Positions 28,410-37,189 of a stretch of 64,000 nt of DNA are shown here, in pieces. The translations under genes and the position numbers were made by a program. The notes below the pieces were generated by a model. That model saw only the letters and a program-made list of their open reading frames with translations, was not told where the DNA came from and searched no databases. Origin of the DNA: Acrocarpospora corrugata (lineage in GTDB: Bacteria; Actinomycetota; Actinomycetes; Streptosporangiales; Streptosporangiaceae); NCBI RefSeq assembly GCF_009687845.1, contig NZ_BLAD01000051.1:1-64000 (forward strand), in the 5' to 3' direction. How positions within the stretch are numbered: position 1 is the first letter of the stretch; each line of letters opens with the position of its first letter.

Positions 28410-29003
28410 CTAAAGGTCTAGTTCGGAGCCGCCGAAGCGGTCCCGCAGGAAGCGGCTCTGGGCGCGGAGGGCCTGTTCGTCGCCCTGGTAGACGGCGTCG
28501 GCGACGCGGCCGAGGCCGGTGCGGAGCAGGTCGAGCTGGGCGAGGAGTTCGGCGTGGGCGGCCTGTCGGCGGGATGGTGGCAGGTTGGCGTAGCCGTTCA
28601 GGCTGGTCGGGAGGTAGTCCAGGATCGACTGGGAGACGATGTGCAGCTGGTCGGGGGCGGTGGTGAGGACCTCGGCGCGGTCCAGGACCTCGATGAGCAT
28701 GCCGCCCAGTTCGCCGACGCGGGCGACCACGTCGGCGGGGAACGCGCCGGGCACCCGGGCCAGCAGGGCGTCCAGTTCGGCGCGGAGCCCGGCCGTCTCC
28801 ACCTCGGCGTGCGAGATGACCACGCGGGTGCGGTCGGCGGGGGCGAGCAGGGCGCCGATGCCGTACAGGCCGGCGACGACGACCGGCCAGAGCGCGCCTG
28901 CGACGCCCGCGAAGACCAGGCCGACGCCGATCAGCGCCAGGATCGAGCCGGCGATGTTCTTGGTGGAGCCCAGGTAGGCCAGCACCCGGTTACTGATACC
29001 CAC
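28410..29003 (-). CDS. Membrane protein of the TelA operon
   Basis: 197 residues. Two closely spaced hydrophobic segments occupy residues 16-55 (SILALIGVGLVFAGVAGALW and VVVAGLYGIGALLA); the rest is helical and soluble (ELDALLARVPG, AELLAQLDLLRTGLGRVADAV). It resembles the small membrane partner found beside TelA genes (XpaC-like); that identification is tentative. Its start overlaps the end of the VWA gene by 14 nt, so it is the last gene of the operon. Confidence 0.75.
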   Translation of the reverse strand: MGISNRVLAYLGSTKNIAGSILALIGVGLVFAGVAGALWPVVVAGLYGIGALLAPADRTRVVISHAEVETAGLRAELDALLARVPGAFPADVVARVGELGGMLIEVLDRAEVLTTAPDQLHIVSQSILDYLPTSLNGYANLPPSRRQAAHAELLAQLDLLRTGLGRVADAVYQGDEQALRAQSRFLRDRFGGSELDL

Positions 29004-30483
29004 GGATTTCCTTGAACGCGGCGGCCAGCGAGCCGGAGCGGGCGTCGAAGACCGCGCCGCCGGTGAGTTCGGCGATCCTGGTCATCTCGGCGACGTCGCT
29101 GTCGCCGAACAGGACGACGAAGGTGGGGACTGTGCGCTGCCCCTCGGGGAGCGCGCGGTAGAAGGCGCCGAACTCCTCGGCGCCGGAGCCGTCGGTGTTC
29201 TCGCCGTCCGTCATCAGCACGATCGAGGTGTAGTGCCCGGCCTCCACCGGTTCCTGGTACGCCGTGCGGAGCGCGTCGAAGATGGCGGTGCCGCCTTCGG
29301 CCTGGAGGTTCTCGGCGAACGACCGGATCTCGCCCAGGGCCTGCTCGGGGTCGCGTTCCGGCAGGGTGAACACCCGCGGCGGCCGCGGGGCGCTGTTGAA
29401 GGGGATCATGGTGACGGTCTCGCGGTTGCGGAACCGGGAGAACGTGCCGGACGCCGAGGTGTCCGCGCCGGTCAGGGTCACCAGGGCGGCCCGCAGGGCG
29501 GCGATCCTGTCGCCCTCCATCGAACCGGAGGTGTCCAGCACGAACCGGGCCCTGGCCGGGACCCGCACGTCGTTCAGGTAGGCGCCGATCAGCTCGTCGG
29601 CGGCCGACCGCTTGTTCGGGAACGGCAGCTCCAGCAGGGGTTCGGCCGAGCCGAGGCCGGGCACGATCGGCCGCCGGAACGTGGTGTCCATGATCTTGCG
29701 CTGCACGTCGGGGGTGCGCAGCCAGGCGGCGAGCTCGTCGTAGGCGGTCTTGCGCGGCGAGGCGGCCAGCAGGGTCAGCGGGTAGTCGGCCGAGACGACG
29801 CCGTCGGTCGGGTAGATCAGGGTGAGCTTCATGCCGCGCAGCACCGACTCGTAGTTGATCAGGCCGTCCACGCCGGGGGTCCGGGCGTAAGCGTCGGCGA
29901 GCCAGCCGGACGAGCCCGAGGTCAGCCGCTGCGCGGAGAAGAACCCCTTCAGTTTCGGGGTGACCGCGTCGATCTGCTCCGCGCTGAGCGCCTCGTCGGC
30001 GTCCGACAGCGCCGCCGCCACGCCCACCAGCGCGGAGAAGCCGGAGTTGGAGGAGGCCGGGTTGGTCATGCCGAAGGTGAACTTGCCCGCGCTGGCGGCG
30101 GCGGCGATGTCGGACCAGGACGGGGGAGTGGTGTCCCAGCCCAGTTCGGTGGCCTTGGCGGGGTTCAGGCCGAGCACGACCGGGGAAACCATGATCTTGG
30201 TCTGGGTGGACAGGCGCTCCCGGGCGCCGTCGATCAGCGACAGGTAGCGGTTGGAGGAGAACCAGATCGCGTCGTACTGGCCGGCGCCGCCGCTGGCGAC
30301 CTGCTCGGCGCCGTCCAGGGTGCCGGTGTAGGTGAGCTCGACGTTCAGCCCGGACTCCTTGAGCAGCGGCTCCAGGTCCTTGACCTCGCTGCCGGCCAGG
30401 ATCTTGAGGGTGTCCTCCTCGCCGGAGCAGGCGCCGGTCGCCAGCAGGGCGAAGACCAGGAGCAGCCGGGCCAGGCGGGTCAT
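28990..30483 (-). CDS. Lipoprotein with solute-binding-like and VWA domains
   Basis: 497 residues. A lipoprotein signal with lipobox-like LLATGAC sits at the N-terminus. Residues 25-310 look like a type-2 periplasmic solute-binding fold (AGSEVKDLEPLL, YDAIWFSSNRYL, VVLGLNPAKATELGW). From about 315 a von Willebrand factor A domain follows with an intact MIDAS (DTSGSMEG) and LMTDGENTDGS. The N-terminal ATG overlaps the TelA stop as ATGA. The fusion suggests a cell-surface metal-dependent adhesion or assembly role linked to TelA (inferred). Confidence 0.88.
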   Translation of the reverse strand: MTRLARLLLVFALLATGACSGEEDTLKILAGSEVKDLEPLLKESGLNVELTYTGTLDGAEQVASGGAGQYDAIWFSSNRYLSLIDGARERLSTQTKIMVSPVVLGLNPAKATELGWDTTPPSWSDIAAAASAGKFTFGMTNPASSNSGFSALVGVAAALSDADEALSAEQIDAVTPKLKGFFSAQRLTSGSSGWLADAYARTPGVDGLINYESVLRGMKLTLIYPTDGVVSADYPLTLLAASPRKTAYDELAAWLRTPDVQRKIMDTTFRRPIVPGLGSAEPLLELPFPNKRSAADELIGAYLNDVRVPARARFVLDTSGSMEGDRIAALRAALVTLTGADTSASGTFSRFRNRETVTMIPFNSAPRPPRVFTLPERDPEQALGEIRSFAENLQAEGGTAIFDALRTAYQEPVEAGHYTSIVLMTDGENTDGSGAEEFGAFYRALPEGQRTVPTFVVLFGDSDVAEMTRIAELTGGAVFDARSGSLAAAFKEIRGYQ

Positions 30484-31571
30484 CCCCTGCTCCTGGCCAG
30501 ATACGTCTGGGCGTGTTCCAGTTCCACGGTGAGGCTGGACACGGTGGTCGCCATGTTCTCGGTGGCCTGCGCCCGGAAGGTGTCGATCATGTCGATGGTG
30601 GCGTAGATGTTGTCGAAGGCGCGGCGGAGCGAGTCCAGGTCGACCGTGGTGGAGGCGCTCTGGGTCTGGATCTCGGCCGCCTGGGTGCGCAGCAGTTCGC
30701 TGGTGGCCACGATCAGGTCGGAGGTGGTCTGGTTGAGTGCGGTGATCTGGTCCAGGACGAGCTTCTGGCCGGCCAGGGCCTGGGCCACCGTGACGGCGGT
30801 GCGCAGCGCCGCGATCGTGGTGGTGGTGGCGCGGTCGACACCTTTGATGAGTTCCAGGTTGTTCTTCCGCACCAGGTCGAGGGCCAAGTAGCCCTGCGCG
30901 GAGACGGCCAGCTGGGTGAGCAGGTCCTGGTGTTTCTGGCGGACGCCGTACAGGGCGTCGGAGCGGAGGGCGACGGCGTGTTCCTCGTCGGCGGTGAGCA
31001 GGTGGCGTTCCAGTTCGGCGTCCAGGGCGGCGGCGAGGGTGGCGTACTCCTGGAGTTTGAGCATCGACTCCCAGAGGACGCGGCGTTCGCCGTCGATCGC
31101 GGCGTTGTCCTTCAGCAGTTCGTCCTGGCCGGATTTGAGGGCGCGGACGATGTCGTCCAGGTGCTTCTGCGCGCTCTGAAATTTCGCGAAATAGTCGCGT
31201 AAACCGGCGGGGATGAGGCCGAGGAACTTGCGCGCCCCGGTGGCCTGGCGGGGGTCCAGGTCGACGATCGTGCGGCGCAGCGCGACCAGCTGGCCGGGCA
31301 CCGGGCCGGTCGCCGCCGCCACCGGGCGCTTCAGCATGCGGTTGGCGACCTGGGCGGAGGAGCGGATGTCGGTGTCGCCCATGGCGGTGATGCCCGCGAC
31401 CTTCTTGGTGAACTCCGGCGCGCGCGGGTCCAGCGCGGCCAGTTCCGCGGCGAAGGCCCGGGCGCGTTCGGTCAGTTCGTCGCCGCGCTCGGCCGGGATC
31501 GGCAGCATCGAGGCGGCCTTCTCGACGGGCACCGGCGGGACCGGATCCGGCGGGGTCAGTACAAGGTCCAA
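30480..31571 (-). CDS. TelA-family toxic anion resistance protein
   Basis: 363 residues, almost fully alpha-helical and coiled-coil-like, with the TelA (PF05816) pattern: an N-terminal variable region, then PGQLVALRRTIVDLDP, FAKFQSAQKHLDDIV, LKDNAAIDGERRVLWE and DLVRKNNLELIKGVDRATTT. Family members are linked to tellurite and other stress tolerance and to the Ter stress-response network. No TerD-type gene is in the window. It is second in the minus-strand operon, 10 nt after the solute-binding gene. Confidence 0.93.
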   Translation of the reverse strand: MDLVLTPPDPVPPVPVEKAASMLPIPAERGDELTERARAFAAELAALDPRAPEFTKKVAGITAMGDTDIRSSAQVANRMLKRPVAAATGPVPGQLVALRRTIVDLDPRQATGARKFLGLIPAGLRDYFAKFQSAQKHLDDIVRALKSGQDELLKDNAAIDGERRVLWESMLKLQEYATLAAALDAELERHLLTADEEHAVALRSDALYGVRQKHQDLLTQLAVSAQGYLALDLVRKNNLELIKGVDRATTTTIAALRTAVTVAQALAGQKLVLDQITALNQTTSDLIVATSELLRTQAAEIQTQSASTTVDLDSLRRAFDNIYATIDMIDTFRAQATENMATTVSSLTVELEHAQTYLARSRG

Positions 31572-31581
31572 CAGAGGATCC

Positions 31582-32643
31582 TCACGGCTTGAGGTAGCGC
31601 TCCTCGATCAACGAGATGAGCTGCTCCAAGTGGTCATATGTCGGTGGCTCGACCACGTTGACCAGGTTCGTGGTTAGCGGGGTGTTCTTGGCGAGATCGG
31701 CGAAGACCTGGGGGTTCGCGGTGCGGAAGCCGTACCGGGCGGCCAGGGCGGCGAACTCGGGGTCCTCGGTGAGCAGGCGGCCGACCCGGGTGGCCGGCTC
31801 GTCGAAGGGGACCAGGGTGTGCTTGCTGAGCACGGTCGGCGAGGGGTACAGCAGCCGCATCTCCGGGCGGATCGCGCCGTCGGCGGCGAACAGGCGGGCC
31901 GCGTACTGCGCCTCGTAGATCACGACCATCGGCGTCTTGCCCATGCCCACGGCCAGATAGTCCTCGAAGGGCGCCTCGGTGGTCGACTCGGAGTACCCCT
32001 GGTCGAGGAAGAGCGGCGCCACCGCCTCGGCTGCCTTCGCGGTCTGGTCCGCCGACTTGACCACGTCGTCGCCGTTGGCGACGTAGCTGGTCATCGCCAG
32101 GTACATGGCGGCCGAGTTGGAGGTACGGACGTCCGTCGTGGTCAGCAGCACCCGCTTACGCGCCCGATAAGTGGACCCCGGCAGGGCGTCCCACCGGGTC
32201 CCCTGCGCCACCAGATCCAGATATTTCCGGACGTCGAGGGTTTCGCCGGTCACGACGCCCGCCTGCGTCAGGGTGGCCACGATCGGCTCGAAGGTCGCCA
32301 CGCTCATCGGCGAATAGAACGGGGAGAACGTCACGGTCGCGCCGCGATCCTTCTTGATCTTCTCGGCGGCCGGCACGCTCGACGGGAACGCGAACGCGTA
32401 CTTGGCCAGGTCCACAGAACCGGCGATCTCCCGCGACCCGGCCGTGTCCACCTCGACCCGCAGCCCGTGCTTCTCGAAGGCGGCCTTGACCTGCGGATCG
32501 TCGAAGAACGGTTTCTTCTCCGACCCGATCACCCCGCGTACCACGGTGAGCTCGGAGCCTTCCCGGTTCCCCAGCACCAGGGCCGCGACGACCGCCCCAC
32601 CGAGCAGGAGCGCCAATACGGCGCCGATCCAGCGTCTAGTCAT
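31582..32643 (-). CDS. Membrane-anchored solute-binding-like protein, TelA operon
   Basis: 353 residues. An N-terminal signal anchor (WIGAVLALLLGGAVVAALVL) precedes a solute-binding fold: VVRGVIGSEKKPFFDDP, YAFAFPSSVPAAEKI, YLAMTSYVANGDD and MVVIYEAQYAARL. No cysteine lipobox is seen. It opens the operon and is followed by telA after 10 nt. There are no ABC permease genes, so transport in the usual sense is unlikely. ATG 32643 has GGATGAG just upstream. Confidence 0.85.
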   Translation of the reverse strand: MTRRWIGAVLALLLGGAVVAALVLGNREGSELTVVRGVIGSEKKPFFDDPQVKAAFEKHGLRVEVDTAGSREIAGSVDLAKYAFAFPSSVPAAEKIKKDRGATVTFSPFYSPMSVATFEPIVATLTQAGVVTGETLDVRKYLDLVAQGTRWDALPGSTYRARKRVLLTTTDVRTSNSAAMYLAMTSYVANGDDVVKSADQTAKAAEAVAPLFLDQGYSESTTEAPFEDYLAVGMGKTPMVVIYEAQYAARLFAADGAIRPEMRLLYPSPTVLSKHTLVPFDEPATRVGRLLTEDPEFAALAARYGFRTANPQVFADLAKNTPLTTNLVNVVEPPTYDHLEQLISLIEERYLKP

Positions 32644-32859
32644 CTCATCCAGAATTATGTGAGTCGCACAGTTTGCCCGGTGCGTCCGATAGCGAGAATT
32701 CAGCGGGTGTTCATTTGTGAGTAATTAGGAGGGGAGTCCACCCTGAGACTGCCTGTTTATCCCACCTGGGCGAAGAGAACTCCACCAGAACGCACGATTG
32801 CATTTTTTGGGTTCCTGGCCAGATGTGATGCTTTCGTTTCCGACTACGGGGAGGCGAAG

Positions 32860-34821
32860 ATGCATCACGATCCGATGTTGCCGCCGGTGGTGGCGCGGGC
32901 GCTGGGGGAGTACCGGACGCTGCTGGCCGAACATGGCATCACCTGGGGCGAACCACCGCTGGGCTATGTACGCATGATGAGCTTCCTCCGGTTCCCGGAT
33001 GAGGCGTATGAGATGTCCAAAGAGCCGGACCTGGACCGGGCGTTCCGGGACGCGCTGCGCGGGCGCACCACGCCGGACGGCCTGACCGTCCTCCGGCTGA
33101 CCCGCACCGGGCTGCGCCTGGAGGCCCGCCCGCTGGCCGTGCTCTCGGCGCACCCGCTGCCGGGCGTGCTGCTGATCGACTCCGGCCGCGACGGCGCCAC
33201 GCCGGTGGTCGTGGACGGGGAGCCGTACGAGATCCCGGCCGGCGGGGCCCGGCTGATCGAGATCACCACCGCCAGCGCGGTCGCCGTGGCGGGGGAGGAG
33301 GTCGACCTGTCGGTGCTGACCAGGGCCGCAGTCCCGGCCAGGCTGCGGCTGCGGGCCGGCTTCCCGTGCCGGTGGAGCGTCACCACCACCGACGGCCAGG
33401 GCTGGTACCCGGAGGGCGCCGACCGCCGCCGCGACTACCACGGCGAGCCCTTCTTCCACGGCGACGACCTGATCGTGGAGGTCCCGTCGGAACCGCTCAC
33501 CGTACGGGTCGGCCGCGGCATGGAGTACGGCACCGCCGAAGCCGAGGTGCACCCCGCGCCCTGGCTGGAGACCACGGTCGACCTCGCGCCGAGCCGCATC
33601 TACGACGCGGCCGCCCGCGGCTGGTACGGCGCCGACCTGCACGTCCACCTCAACTGGGCCGGCGACATCGTCGCCACCCCCGCCGCGGCCGCCGCCATGC
33701 AGCACGGCGAGGACCTGCACGTGCTCAACCTGGTGGCCGGCAACGTGTCCGGCGAGCGGGTCTACGACAAGGAGGCGCTGCAGCACTGGGCCGGCCGTGA
33801 CCTGCCCTGGTCGGACGCCTCGCACGTGGCCCGGATGGGCGTGGAGTACCGCAACGACCTGCTCGGCCACGTGCACGCGTTCGGCCTGGCCGCGCCGCCG
33901 TCCGTCTACCACACCGGCTTCCTCGGCCAGGCCGACTGGCCGCCCAACGGCACGGCCTGCGGCGAGCTGAAGGAGCTGCAGGCCGTGCTCGGCTACGCGC
34001 ACCCCTTCCACCGCCCGATCGCGGAGCCCAGCGAGATCACCGGCACAGGCGAGCGCAACTGCGACGCGCGCGCCCTGGTCGTGGACGCGGCCCTCGGCCT
34101 GGTGGACGGGCTGGAGCTGCTGCACTTCTCCGAGATCTCCGGCACGGTGAGCGTCTACCGCCGCCTGATCGGCGCGGGCAACCGCCTGGCCGCCCTGGCC
34201 GGGACCGACACCATGCTCTCCTTCACCCGGCAGGACACCGTCTCCAGCCCGCCCGGCTGGGAACGCGTCTACGCCCGACTCGGCGGACCCCTCTCCGCCG
34301 AGTCCTTCGCCGGCGCGGTCCGGCAGGGCCGTACCTTCGCCACCACCGGGCCCTGGCTGGAGCTGGCCGTCACCGACGAGCACACCGGCGCAGTCCACGA
34401 CGTCGGCGACACCCTGCACCTGCAGCCAGGAGACCGGGTCACCATCACCGCCCGCACCATCGGCCCCGAGGTGGAACGGCTCGAACTGCACACCGCGGGC
34501 GGCGTACTCGCGGCCGGGCCCGGCGGTGAGCTGTCGGCCACCTTCGACGTCCTGGAGCCCACCTACGTGGTCGCCGCGGCCTCCGGCGGACGCCATCCCC
34601 GCTCGCTGCACCGCGAGGTCTACGCCCACACCAGCCCGATCTACCTGGACGTCGCCGGCCGGCACGTGGCCCGCGCCGAGGACGTCCGGTGGTGTCTGGA
34701 GTGGCTCAACTTACTGGCGGGCACGGTACGCGACCATGCCCGGCTGGACTCCGCCGACCAGCTCCGCGACCATCTGGACCTGATCGAGAAGGCGGTGACC
34801 ATCTACCGTTCCCGGCTTTAG
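32860..34821 (+). CDS. CehA/McbA-family metallohydrolase
   Basis: 653 residues. The PHP-like metal site GADLHVHLNWAGD occurs near residue 265, with later AYAHPFHRP and LAGTDTML consistent with the CehA/McbA family of metal-dependent hydrolases (named after carbamate and related ester hydrolases). The first 250 residues are beta-rich and the C-terminus ends in a helical tail. No signal peptide is visible. The natural substrate is unknown. ATG 32860 is preceded by GGGGAGG with good spacing. Confidence 0.85.
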   Translation: MHHDPMLPPVVARALGEYRTLLAEHGITWGEPPLGYVRMMSFLRFPDEAYEMSKEPDLDRAFRDALRGRTTPDGLTVLRLTRTGLRLEARPLAVLSAHPLPGVLLIDSGRDGATPVVVDGEPYEIPAGGARLIEITTASAVAVAGEEVDLSVLTRAAVPARLRLRAGFPCRWSVTTTDGQGWYPEGADRRRDYHGEPFFHGDDLIVEVPSEPLTVRVGRGMEYGTAEAEVHPAPWLETTVDLAPSRIYDAAARGWYGADLHVHLNWAGDIVATPAAAAAMQHGEDLHVLNLVAGNVSGERVYDKEALQHWAGRDLPWSDASHVARMGVEYRNDLLGHVHAFGLAAPPSVYHTGFLGQADWPPNGTACGELKELQAVLGYAHPFHRPIAEPSEITGTGERNCDARALVVDAALGLVDGLELLHFSEISGTVSVYRRLIGAGNRLAALAGTDTMLSFTRQDTVSSPPGWERVYARLGGPLSAESFAGAVRQGRTFATTGPWLELAVTDEHTGAVHDVGDTLHLQPGDRVTITARTIGPEVERLELHTAGGVLAAGPGGELSATFDVLEPTYVVAAASGGRHPRSLHREVYAHTSPIYLDVAGRHVARAEDVRWCLEWLNLLAGTVRDHARLDSADQLRDHLDLIEKAVTIYRSRL

Positions 34822-34897
34822 CGTTTGACCTGGAGCGTGCTCCAGAACCCAGACTTCCTCCCAGCGCCCGATCCGCGGGCGCGGGAGAGGAATCCGG

Positions 34898-35890
34898 ATG
34901 AGATACCGCACGATCGGCACCGACCCGGACACCCGCCGCGAGGTGAGCGTGCTCAGTCTCGGCGCCATGCTGTTCGGGACGGCCACCGACGAGCCCACGT
35001 CGATGGCCATCCTCGACCGTTACGTCGAGGCAGGCGGCACGTTCGTCGACACCTCCGACAACTACGCGTTCTGGATGAACGGCGGCCAGGGCGGCGAGAG
35101 CGAGGAGCTCCTGGGCCGCTGGCGGCGCAGCCGGGGCGTCGGCGACGAGATCGTCATCGCCACCAAGCTGGGGGCCCGCCCGCTGGCCCCCGGCACCAGC
35201 TACCTGGACAACGCCGAGGGCCTGTCCGCCAAGGTGATCAGGGAGTCGGCGGAGCGGAGCAGGGAACGCCTCGGGATGGACCGGCTGCACGTCCTGTACG
35301 CGCACATCGAGGACAACACGGTCCCGCTCAGGGAGACCGTGGAAGGCTTCGCCGAACTGGTCGCCGAGGGCGCCGTCGGCCTGCTGGGGGTGAGTAACCA
35401 CTGGACCTGGCGGATCGAGCGCGCCCGCAACCTCGCGGCGGCGGCAGGACTGCCCGGCTACGAACTGCTCCAGTACCAGCACAGCTACCTGCGCCGCAGG
35501 ACGGACCGCCCCACCCCGCTGTCTGCGGACGGCGACCCGGCCGCGACCAGCGGGGACCTGCTCAGCTACGTCCGCGAGAACCCGGAGCTGACTCTGGTGG
35601 CGTACACCCCGCTGCTCAGCGGCGGCTACGTCCGGGCGGACAAGCCGCTCGACCCGGCGTACGGGCTGCCCGCCAAGCAGCCGCGCCTGGCCGCGCTCGC
35701 GGAGGTGGCCGGGGAGACCGGGGCGACCGTCAACCAGGTCGTGCTGTCCTGGCTGATCGGCGGCCAGGTGCCGGTGCTGCCGCTGATCGGCGTCTCCTCG
35801 GTGGCGCAGCTGGACGAGGCGCTGGCAGCGGTCGAGCTGGACCTGACCGCGGACCAGCGGGCCCGCCTGGACGCGGCCGGCGTCAGCTGA
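34898..35890 (+). CDS. Aldo/keto reductase
   Basis: 330 residues, TIM-barrel NADPH-dependent oxidoreductase. The tetrad is visible: Asp and Tyr in VDTSDNYAFW, Lys in IATKLGA, His in LYAHIED. A cofactor-binding tail includes VLPLIGVSSVAQLDEAL. ATG 34898 has GGGAGAGGAA upstream. It lies 76 nt after the CehA-like gene on the same strand and may share its transcript. The 3' end overlaps efeB by 8 nt (convergent). Confidence 0.92.
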   Translation: MRYRTIGTDPDTRREVSVLSLGAMLFGTATDEPTSMAILDRYVEAGGTFVDTSDNYAFWMNGGQGGESEELLGRWRRSRGVGDEIVIATKLGARPLAPGTSYLDNAEGLSAKVIRESAERSRERLGMDRLHVLYAHIEDNTVPLRETVEGFAELVAEGAVGLLGVSNHWTWRIERARNLAAAAGLPGYELLQYQHSYLRRRTDRPTPLSADGDPAATSGDLLSYVRENPELTLVAYTPLLSGGYVRADKPLDPAYGLPAKQPRLAALAEVAGETGATVNQVVLSWLIGGQVPVLPLIGVSSVAQLDEALAAVELDLTADQRARLDAAGVS

Positions 35891-37157
35891 ACAGGGCCCG
35901 GCCCCAGTAGTCGCCGGCGTCCCGGACGCCCGGCGGGACCGCGAACAGGCCGCTGGAGACGTGCTTGATGTACTCGTTGAGCACGTCCTGGCGGGCCAGC
36001 GCCAGCTGCACGGGGACGAACTGGCGATGCGCGTCCCGCTGGTAGGAGATGAAGAACAACCCGGCGTCCAGGCGCCCGAGGCCGTCGGAGCCGTCCACGA
36101 AGTTGTAGCCGCGCCGGAGCATGCGCACTCCGCCGTGGCTGGACGGGTGCGCCAGCCGGACGTGGGCGACGTCGGCGATCAGGGATTCGCCGTCGGGGCC
36201 CTTACGGGTGAAGTCGGGTTCGTCGAACTCCTTCGCGCTGCCGTGGGCGGCCCCCTCGCCCTTGGTGCGGCCGATGATGGCCTCCTGCTCGGCCAGCGAG
36301 GTCCGGTCCCAGGTCTCGATGTGCATCCGGATCTTCCGGGTGACCAGGTAGCTCCCGCCGGTCAGCCAGTCCGCGCCATCATCAGCGCCATCATCAGCGC
36401 CGTCCTCGGCGGCCACCCAAAGGTGGTCGCCGAGCATGGCGGTGTCCTCCAGCTTCAGGTTGGCGGTGCCGTCCTTGAAGCCCATCAGGTTGCGCGGCGT
36501 GGCCTGGGCCCGCGAAGTGGAGGAGGTACGGCCGAAGCCGAGCTGCGAGTAGCGCACCGAGACCCGGCCGAACCCGATCCTGGCCAGGTTGCGGATCGCG
36601 TGCACGGCCACCTGCGGGTCGTGCGCGCACGCCTGCACGCACAGGTCGCCGCCGGACAGCTCAGGCAGCAGCGCGTCGCCGGGGAACTTCGGCAGGTCGG
36701 CCAGGGCCTTCGGCTTCCGTCCCGCCAGCCCGAACCGCTCGTCGAACAGCGTCGGCCCGAACCCGATCGTCAGGGTCAGGCCGGAGGCGGGCAGGCCGAG
36801 GGCCTCGCCGGTGTCGTCCGGCGGGGCCTCGGGCACGCCGCCGACCGCGCCGAACGCCCCGGCCTCCTGGCCCTGGGTCATCCGGGCGGCGGCGGCCGTC
36901 CACGACTGGAGCAGGTCGACGAGCTCGGCGCGGTCCTTGGTGGTCACGTCGAAGGCGACGAAGTGCAGGCGGTCCTGGGCGGGCGTGACGATCCCGGCCT
37001 GGTGCTCGCCGTAGAACGGCACCGCGTCGGAAGTGGCCGCCGCGTGCGTGGTGGCGTCCTCCCCCGGCAGGGACCGTACGGCCAGCGTGCCCGCGCCGGC
37101 GGCGGCCACTCCGGCCGCGCCGAGCCCGAACAGCTTTCTACGGCTGATTCCCGACAT
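35883..37157 (-). CDS. efeB: EfeB, Tat-exported Dyp-type heme peroxidase
   Basis: 424 residues. A Tat signal (SRRKLFG, then a small-residue hydrophobic stretch) starts the protein. Dyp-type peroxidase motifs are GFKDGTANL (GxxDG, distal) and, late, RRGYNF with ISYQRD. EfeB is the extracytoplasmic peroxidase of the EfeUOB iron-uptake system, thought to oxidise ferrous iron or act on heme. A small internal repeat, GADD-GADD-GAD, sits in a loop around residues 250-262 and is not typical of the family. It is the last gene of efeUOB. Confidence 0.95.
   Translation of the reverse strand: MSGISRRKLFGLGAAGVAAAGAGTLAVRSLPGEDATTHAAATSDAVPFYGEHQAGIVTPAQDRLHFVAFDVTTKDRAELVDLLQSWTAAAARMTQGQEAGAFGAVGGVPEAPPDDTGEALGLPASGLTLTIGFGPTLFDERFGLAGRKPKALADLPKFPGDALLPELSGGDLCVQACAHDPQVAVHAIRNLARIGFGRVSVRYSQLGFGRTSSTSRAQATPRNLMGFKDGTANLKLEDTAMLGDHLWVAAEDGADDGADDGADWLTGGSYLVTRKIRMHIETWDRTSLAEQEAIIGRTKGEGAAHGSAKEFDEPDFTRKGPDGESLIADVAHVRLAHPSSHGGVRMLRRGYNFVDGSDGLGRLDAGLFFISYQRDAHRQFVPVQLALARQDVLNEYIKHVSSGLFAVPPGVRDAGDYWGRALFS
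36373..36408. repeat. 12-bp tandem repeat inside efeB
   Basis: The unit GCGCCATCATCA occurs at 36373-36384 and 36385-36396, followed by a diverged partial third copy (36397-36408). On the coding strand it encodes GADD-GADD-GAD. The unit is a multiple of three, so copy-number change would keep the frame. Confidence 0.85.
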
Positions 37158-37189
37158 TTCGCCTCTCCAATGGATGTGCCGCGTGCGAC

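Noticed and set aside
32725-34665. Very long minus-strand open frame opposite the CehA/McbA gene
   Set aside because: It is antisense to a well-supported gene and has an odd His/Gln/Arg/Val-rich composition caused by GC bias; no domain is recognisable.
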